From assembly GCA_934481375.1 (NCBI GenBank), contig CAKSPN010000066.1:1-8574 (forward strand): a stretch of 8,574 nt of DNA. The letters run 5' to 3'. The notes under the pieces were generated by a model. It saw only the letters and a list, made by a program, of their open reading frames with translations, had not been told where the DNA came from and made no database searches. This document shows positions 4,400 to 8,574 of the stretch, in pieces. Position 1 is the stretch's first letter. The number at the start of each line of letters is the position of its first letter. The translations under genes and the position numbers were made by a program. The stretch comes from an uncultured Clostridia bacterium (lineage in GTDB: Bacteria > Bacillota > Clostridia > UBA1381).

Positions 4400-4430
4400 A
4401 TAAAACGGCGGTACAACACCGCCGTTTTAT
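4400..4430 (-). terminator. Intrinsic terminator of prfB
   Basis: Perfect 13-bp arms ATAAAACGGCGGT / ACCGCCGTTTTAT with a 5-nt loop, 4 nt beyond the prfB stop. On the minus strand the stem is followed by TTTTCG, giving the U-rich end. Together with the terminator at 4309 it insulates the converging genes. Confidence 0.88.
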
Positions 4431-4434
4431 CATA

Positions 4435-5554
4435 TTACTTCTTCAATTGTCCCAATTTAGCCGCTTTAAGATAAGCATTAATGAAACCGTTCAAATCTCC
4501 GTCCATAACTGCCTGAATGTTTCCCATTTCGTAACTTGTACGCAAATCCTTAACCATTGTGTACGGTTGGAATACGTATGAGCGGATTTGGTTTCCCCAG
4601 CCGTTTTCCGTCTGTACGCCCTGAATATCCGCAATCTTTTCTTTCTGCTGCTGTTCGGCAAGCTCTATAAGCTTTGCTTTGAGCATTTTCATAGCATAGT
4701 CACGGTTCTGGAACTGTGAACGCTGAGTCTGACAGGAGGTTACAACGCCTGTCGGAATATGCGTAAGACGTACCGCCGATGATGTCTTGTTAATATGCTG
4801 ACCGCCCGCACCGCTCGAACGGAACACGTCCATTTTAATATCCTCGGGGCGAATGTCTATCTCAATGCTGTCGTCAAGTTCGGGCATAACCTCGATTGAC
4901 GCAAATGACGTCATTCGCTTGCCTGCCGAGTTAAACGGTGATATGCGCACAAGTCTGTGTACGCCCTTTTCCGATTTGAGATAACCGTATGCGTTCGGAC
5001 CGTCAATTTCGATTGTACAGCTCTTTATTCCCGCTTCGTCGCCGGGGAGTGAGTCAAGCACCTCCGTGCGGTAGCCGTTCTTCTGCGCCCACATCTGGTA
5101 CATTCGTATAAGCATTTCGCACCAGTCCTGCGCCTCTGTGCCGCCCGCACCGGCATGGAAAGTCATAATGGCGTTTGAATTGTCGTATGCACCGCTTAAA
5201 AGCGTTTCAAGTGTAAGCTTTTCGATTTTTTCTTCAAGCTGTGCAACCGTCGCTTTCACGTCCGACGCCATACTTGCGTCGTTTTCCTCCTCAGCAAGTT
5301 CAATCATCATAAGCGTGTCCTCACGTAAGTTTTTCAGCTCCTCATATGCCGAAATTTTATCCTTAAGCTGTTTCGTCCGCTTTATCACTTTCTGCGAGTT
5401 TTCCATATCGTCCCAGAAAGACGGTTCGGCAGCCTGTTTTTCGAGTTCTTCCGCCTCTTTCACCGCATTGGCGATGTCAAAGTGAATCCCTCAGTTCTGT
5501 AATGTTTTCCTCCATATTCTGGAGTGCAAGTCTGTATTCATCGTACTCTAACAT
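4435..5554 (-). CDS. prfB: Peptide chain release factor 2 (RF2), made by programmed +1 frameshift
   Basis: RF2 recognises UGA and UAA stops and triggers peptide release on the ribosome. The gene is in two frames: ATG 5554 to codon 25 (CTT, 5480-5482), then an in-frame TGA (5477-5479); slipping +1 on CTT TGAC continues as DIANAVKEAEELE to TAA at 4435. The joined product is 372 residues. With this numbering the stop-codon recognition tripeptide SPF falls at 205-207 and the catalytic GGQ (SGAGGQHINKTSSAVR) at 250-252, the same positions as in E. coli RF2. A Shine-Dalgarno-like AGGG sits three codons before the shift site (CTG AGG GAT TCA CTT TGA C). Low RF2 lets the shift happen, so the gene autoregulates. 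Ribosome binding site AAAGGAAG; own promoter at 5588-5616; terminator at 4400. Confidence 0.98.
5476..5493 (-). promoter_or_regulatory. prfB: prfB programmed +1 frameshift site
   Basis: Minus strand AGG GAT TCA CTT TGA C: the slippery CTT before UGA and the following C match the classic RF2 site, and the upstream AGGG serves as the stimulatory Shine-Dalgarno-like element, shorter than the usual AGGGGG but in the same place. Not a sequencing error, since the frame on both sides is conserved RF2. Confidence 0.95.
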
Positions 5555-5587
5555 TATTTCACTTCCTTTATACTTTGTAGCTGTACT

Positions 5588-5616
5588 ATTATACCACTTT
5601 TTGCACAAATAATCAA
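5588..5616 (-). promoter_or_regulatory. prfB promoter
   Basis: Minus strand TTGATT (5611-5616), 17-bp spacer, TATAAT (5588-5593) with TGG before it (extended -10). The -35 contains the TGA stop codon of the upstream esterase gene, and no terminator separates the genes, so prfB may also receive readthrough. Confidence 0.85.
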
Positions 5617-6665
5617 CCGAAAATTTTCTTTTGCAGAAATTCGGCTATAGCTTCCGCCATATATCTGAACCCGAGATCGTTGGGGTGGGTACAGTCCGAA
5701 GTGTAGTCAGTTCTGTTTTCAGTCGGAATAATATCGTGTCCGCACAGGAAATACACGTTTTTGTCGCCGTTTTTAACGGCGTTTTCATATGTGGCGTATG
5801 CAATGTCACGGCGTTCCTTGTTTTCGCCTTCAAGTACGGTACTTCTGAAAAATACTCTCGACATAATGAGAATAGGTACGTTCGGATTGTTTTTCCTTAT
5901 CGCTTTGAAGAACGGCTCGTGGCGTTCACGCAGTTCCTCAACCGTGCTGTTGTAATCGTATTCCATAACAACGGCGGAAAGGTCAAGCTTTCCTGTTTCC
6001 TCCGCAATTACCGTCTCGCCACGTGCATTGCCGGAAAAACCGAGGTTTATTGTCGGCATATCCATTCTGCGTCCGATGATTGCAGGGTATGCCATACCGG
6101 GACGTGACGCACAGCCGCCGTTTGTAATTGATGAGCCGTAGAAAAGCACATTCTTTTTGAGCGTACGCTCGCTCGGTGATGTGATTTCGGCGTTTTCCTC
6201 AAAGCCGATTAAGAGCGTGTCAACGCACGAATACAAGGGCAGATAAATTATGCAGTCGGACATACCGCCGCCGAGGTTTACTGTCATATCAACCTCATTT
6301 TCACCGGGTTCGGGACGGACATTCTGTACCATTTCATATACGCCGTCCTTTTTTGCGTAAATGTCAAAACCGGCGTCCGCCGCAAGCGGCATACCGCTTG
6401 AATACCGCAAAAGTTCATATGTTGCCTTTATCGCAATGCTCGGCGAGTTTGTGCAAAAGCGTATTGCTCCGCCGGTTGAGTTTTTCGCCAGCTCCTGCAG
6501 TGAGTCAGAAAGCGACGGCAAAATGCGTTTCGGCAGTCGGTAAAGGTTATCGTTTTCCGAAAACCACGGAAAACCCTCAATTTGAAATTCTCTGTAATCT
6601 TTGTATGTATATTTCTTGTTGTTTTTTACTTGTATAAAGTTTTTATCCACTTCTTTGTGCTGCAT
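5613..6665 (-). CDS. SGNH/GDSL-type esterase with GxDLY N-terminal domain
   Basis: A 350-residue hydrolase. Residues ~20-165 form the beta-sandwich-type N-terminal domain named for its GxDLY motif, here AGFDIYAK (99-104). The catalytic domain follows from ~170: block I YGSSITNGG (176-184, nucleophile probably S179), block II LGFSGNAR (G212), block III MEYDYNS (N239), block V DCTHPNDLGF (D324, H327). These fit the Lipase_GDSL_3 family, which removes acyl (often acetyl) groups from carbohydrates or related substrates. No signal peptide is present at the chosen start, so it is probably cytoplasmic. AGGAG lies 10 nt before ATG 6665; longer forms in the same frame have no such site. It is divergent from a sugar-binding lipoprotein gene, suggesting work on an imported acylated glycan, which is inference. 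Confidence 0.9.
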   Translation of the reverse strand: MQHKEVDKNFIQVKNNKKYTYKDYREFQIEGFPWFSENDNLYRLPKRILPSLSDSLQELAKNSTGGAIRFCTNSPSIAIKATYELLRYSSGMPLAADAGFDIYAKKDGVYEMVQNVRPEPGENEVDMTVNLGGGMSDCIIYLPLYSCVDTLLIGFEENAEITSPSERTLKKNVLFYGSSITNGGCASRPGMAYPAIIGRRMDMPTINLGFSGNARGETVIAEETGKLDLSAVVMEYDYNSTVEELRERHEPFFKAIRKNNPNVPILIMSRVFFRSTVLEGENKERRDIAYATYENAVKNGDKNVYFLCGHDIIPTENRTDYTSDCTHPNDLGFRYMAEAIAEFLQKKIFG

Positions 6666-6700
6666 GGTTGTTTTTCTCCTTTCATTCGGGGCGATAAGTG

Positions 6701-6738
6701 TTTTCGGCAGGAGCAAGCCCCTGCCCTACGAGCCGAAA
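6701..6738. repeat. Nested palindrome, probable dispersed repeat unit (part 1)
   Basis: Outer arms TTTTCGGC (6701-6708) and GCCGAAA (6732-6738) enclose GGCAGGAGC-AA-GCCCCTGCC (6706-6725), a 9-bp stem with one mismatch, then CTACG. On the minus strand it reads CGTAGGGCAGGGGCTTGC, the style of GC-rich intergenic palindromes I have seen repeated in gut Clostridia. Much richer in GC than the surrounding leader. Only one copy is visible here. Confidence 0.5.
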
Positions 6739-6760
6739 TGCATACCGCACAGGAATGGTT

Positions 6761-6786
6761 TCGGGTCGATGAGGGCATCGACCCGA
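6761..6786. repeat. Perfect 11-bp palindrome, probable dispersed repeat unit (part 2)
   Basis: TCGGGTCGATG-AGGG-CATCGACCCGA, a perfect 11-bp stem with a 4-nt loop, 22 bp from the previous palindrome. It is inside the transcribed leader of the esterase gene and has no T-tail, so it is not a normal terminator. The same kind of GGGTCGATG...CATCGACCC unit is, as I recall, common between genes in Clostridia; that cannot be verified here. Confidence 0.6.
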
Positions 6787-6830
6787 GGTGTGCAAAAAAC
6801 GTTTTCGGGTGTCGGTGACCGTTTTCTACT

Positions 6831-6859
6831 ATTATAATTTAAAAGGAATAAAAAGTCAA
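6831..6859 (-). promoter_or_regulatory. Promoter of the esterase gene
   Basis: Minus strand TTGACT (6854-6859), 17-bp spacer, perfect TATAAT (6831-6836). The RNA would start near 6824, giving a leader of about 160 nt that contains both GC-rich palindromes. Confidence 0.8.
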
Positions 6860-7165
6860 TATGCGGTAACATTTGACCGTTCAAATGGAATAAAATACAA
6901 AAAATACGGCAAATTTTTGAAAAAATCTTAAAAGATGATTTAAAATCGCATAAAATGATATATAATCGCATTGAAAAAAACCTGAAAGTATGGTATTTTA
7001 GTATAAAAGGCATATATAATTATTTCATTGACTATACAAAGTGTACATACATAAATTGGGTGCGAAATAAAAGTACACAAAAAATGAAATTAAATAAACG
7101 CCATTTATGCGAAAATGCGCCCGCATTAAATAACTGTATAAGTAATTTTTTAAGGAGGAAGAAAA
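6860..7165. other. AT-rich divergent intergenic region upstream of the sugar-binding protein
   Basis: About 300 nt without a gene. It holds the direct repeat ATCGCAT (6945-6951 and 6965-6971, exactly 20 bp apart), GTGTAC/GTACAC inverted arms (7041-7046 and 7073-7078), and the 14-bp palindrome AATGCGCCCGCATT (7114-7127). I see no RNA gene, riboswitch or open frame with a ribosome binding site. A region of this size suits several regulators of a sugar operon. Confidence 0.5.
6971..6999 (+). promoter_or_regulatory. Possible promoter of the substrate-binding protein gene
   Basis: TTGAAA (6971-6976), 17-bp spacer, TATTTT (6994-6999) with TGG before it. Not strong, and it begins at the end of the second ATCGCAT repeat, a layout that fits an activator-dependent promoter. 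Leader would be about 160 nt. TATAAT at 7015-7020 is an alternative -10 but lacks a -35. Confidence 0.4.
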
Positions 7166-8563
7166 ATGAAAAAAACAATTAAACTTACGGCGCTTGCGCT
7201 GTGTGCGGCAATGGGAATGGGAATGTTAGCCGGTTGCGGTGAAAAGCAGGAGGCAAGCGGAGATGTAACCAAGGTTACATACTGGAGCGGCAACTCGCAC
7301 GCAGAGGCAGTAGTACGGGAACTGATTGACAACTACAATCAGAACCAGGGTAAGAAAGACGGTATTGAAATTGAATATACGCTCCAGGGCGGCGAAAGCA
7401 TTACGCAGAACCTGGAATTGGCGCTCCAGAGCGGAACGGCTCCCGACATTTGGGAGGGCGGCTCAATTACATCGCTTGCCGATAAGGGTTACATAATGGC
7501 GTATGATGATATTTACGGCAGTGACATTGACGATTTAAAGAAGAAATATGACGGCAAATTAAAGAACACACAAGACTTGTATAAAGGAAAGCTTTATTGT
7601 GTGCCTGTAACGGTCGGAAATGTACAGGGACTTCTTTACAATAAAGATATGTTCAAAGCAGCAGGCATAGTTGACGAAAAGGGCGAAGCAAAACCGCCGA
7701 GAACACTTGCCGAAATGCGTGAGGACGCAAAGAAGCTTACGGACGCATCAAAGAAGCAGTACGGAATAATTTATCCGAAGAAGTGGAGTGGTTGGTATGC
7801 GTCAGACGTAACAACACCGGCAGCTGTATACAGCGGCGGCAGAGGAGCATATAACCCTGCTGAAGATGATTATGATTATTCATTTGTAAAAGATTATGCA
7901 CAGGTTATTCTCGATATGAGAGATGACGGCAGTGTATATCCGGGCGGTGACAGCATAGATAACGATACCGCAAGAGCATTGTTCGCAGAGGGCGGCATCG
8001 GTATGAAATACGGATTTAACTTTGACGTAGGCGTATTGAACGACCAGTTCCCGGCAAAATGCGATTGGGGCGTTGCGCCGCTTCCTATCGTAGACGAAGA
8101 GCATGACTATAAGCAGAACGGCGGATACGGACGTTCACAGTTTGTAAATGCCGCATCAAAAGTACCGGCAGAGAAGTTAAGAAAAGTAGTAGACTTCTTC
8201 CTTTCGGACGAGTACCTCGCAGGCTTGTATAAGGGTTGCGTTGCCGCACCGGCAGACTCGAGCATTATGGAAGGCGTAACAATAGACAATCCGAAAAAGG
8301 GTTGGACAGAGTTCATGGAACTTACAAAGAACGTAACGGAAACACACTGGGGTCCGAACTGCGATATGGCAGGACTCAAGAGCATGCAGACATTATTCCT
8401 TGAAGATGTATGGTCAGGCAATATGTCACTTGATGACGCAATTGCACAGGCAACGGCAAATCAGAAAAAAGGACGTGAGGCATATATAGCAAACCACCCC
8501 GATTACGATACACATCAGTTTGCAGATCCGAACTGGAAACCTCAGCCTGCAGAATACAAATAA
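7166..8563 (+). CDS. ABC transporter extracellular solute-binding lipoprotein (family 1, sugar-type)
   Basis: A 465-residue protein. Residues 1-24 are a lipoprotein signal: MKKTIK, hydrophobic LTALALCAAMGMGM, lipobox LAGC with C24 as the lipidated cysteine. A short linker follows, then an SBP_bac_1 domain: VTYWSG (start), LELALQSGTAPDIWEGGSI (~82-100), ADKGYIMAYDDI, GNVQGLLYNKDMFKAAGI, ALFAEGGIGMKYGFNFDV, then NGGYGRSQFVNAASKVPAEK and the hinge and C-terminal lobe. Family 1 proteins of this length (400-480) bind oligosaccharides outside the cell and pass them to two permeases. AAGGAGG sits 7 nt before ATG. The window ends 11 nt after the stop; permease genes would be expected next. The exact sugar cannot be told from sequence; the divergent esterase hints at an acylated one. 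Confidence 0.93.
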   Translation: MKKTIKLTALALCAAMGMGMLAGCGEKQEASGDVTKVTYWSGNSHAEAVVRELIDNYNQNQGKKDGIEIEYTLQGGESITQNLELALQSGTAPDIWEGGSITSLADKGYIMAYDDIYGSDIDDLKKKYDGKLKNTQDLYKGKLYCVPVTVGNVQGLLYNKDMFKAAGIVDEKGEAKPPRTLAEMREDAKKLTDASKKQYGIIYPKKWSGWYASDVTTPAAVYSGGRGAYNPAEDDYDYSFVKDYAQVILDMRDDGSVYPGGDSIDNDTARALFAEGGIGMKYGFNFDVGVLNDQFPAKCDWGVAPLPIVDEEHDYKQNGGYGRSQFVNAASKVPAEKLRKVVDFFLSDEYLAGLYKGCVAAPADSSIMEGVTIDNPKKGWTEFMELTKNVTETHWGPNCDMAGLKSMQTLFLEDVWSGNMSLDDAIAQATANQKKGREAYIANHPDYDTHQFADPNWKPQPAEYK

Positions 8564-8574
8564 GCTGTAAACAT

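Noticed and set aside
5476..5482. In-frame TGA near the start of prfB as a frameshift mutation
   Set aside because: It is the known programmed RF2 frameshift site, and the joined protein has SPF and GGQ at the canonical positions.
5138..5485. Rightward serine-rich open frame
   Set aside because: Antisense to the coiled N-terminal part of RF2; the serine runs are the complement of Glu/Lys codons.
5631..6107. Rightward open frame of 158 codons
   Set aside because: Antisense to the catalytic part of the esterase; no start signal.
6761..6786. The perfect GC palindrome as a terminator or riboswitch
   Set aside because: No T-tail on either strand and no aptamer pattern that I recognise; it lies between promoter and gene start.
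7028..7056. TTGACT at 7028 as the -35 of the binding-protein promoter
   Set aside because: At 17 bp it meets only ATAAAT, a poor -10; the pair at 6971-6999 fits better.
1..8574. tRNA, rRNA or CRISPR
   Set aside because: I found no cloverleaf or CCA-ending tRNA, no rRNA motif and no regularly spaced repeats.

Overview
The window looks like chromosomal DNA of a low-to-moderate GC Firmicute, most likely a gut-type Clostridia (Oscillospirales or Lachnospirales-like). The signs are strong AAGGAGG ribosome binding sites, textbook TTGACA/TATAAT promoters, a prfB gene with the programmed +1 frameshift, and a family 1 sugar-binding lipoprotein. No sequence database was searched, so all family names are from recognition of motifs.

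Region 1 (1-2940) is an AT-rich accessory region, mostly transcribed leftward. Reading right to left on the minus strand: a divergent phage-type switch (XRE repressor at 2613 rightward, a 70-aa HTH protein plus an 83-aa protein leftward) with two 15-bp operators TTATCANNNTGATAA. It is closed by a strong terminator. A new promoter then drives a broken toxin/immunity array: the first ~39 codons of an ImmA/IrrE-like protease gene, joined to the C-terminal third of a DUF4417 protein, then a complete Ntox50 (polymorphic toxin type 50) ORF, then an acidic probable immunity protein. After these come a fragment of another coding region, a second copy of the DUF4417 tail, a toxin gene reduced to a 21-codon leader, and a DUF2247 protein (probable orphan immunity) that runs off the window. 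The two DUF4417-tail/toxin-leader segments form a 161-bp direct repeat (473-633 and 1395-1555, 134/161 identical by hand count) after which the toxin and immunity genes differ. This is the architecture expected where toxin modules are exchanged by recombination at a conserved junction, and it is the most interesting part of the window.

Region 2 (2940-4435) carries two rightward monocistronic genes, each with its own promoter: an AraC-type regulator with a GyrI-like ligand domain, and a two-helix membrane protein with a C-terminal zinc ribbon. Both end in strong intrinsic terminators, and a third terminator faces prfB.

Region 3 (4435-6860) is leftward housekeeping/metabolic DNA: an SGNH/GDSL esterase with a GxDLY N-terminal domain, followed by prfB (release factor 2), whose promoter is embedded in the end of the esterase gene. 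The esterase has a long 5' leader containing large palindromes that look like an inserted repeat element.

Region 4 (6860-8574) is a divergent intergenic region and a sugar-type ABC transporter substrate-binding lipoprotein, the likely first gene of an import operon continuing beyond the window. The divergent esterase could deacylate imported or surface carbohydrate, but this is inference from position only.
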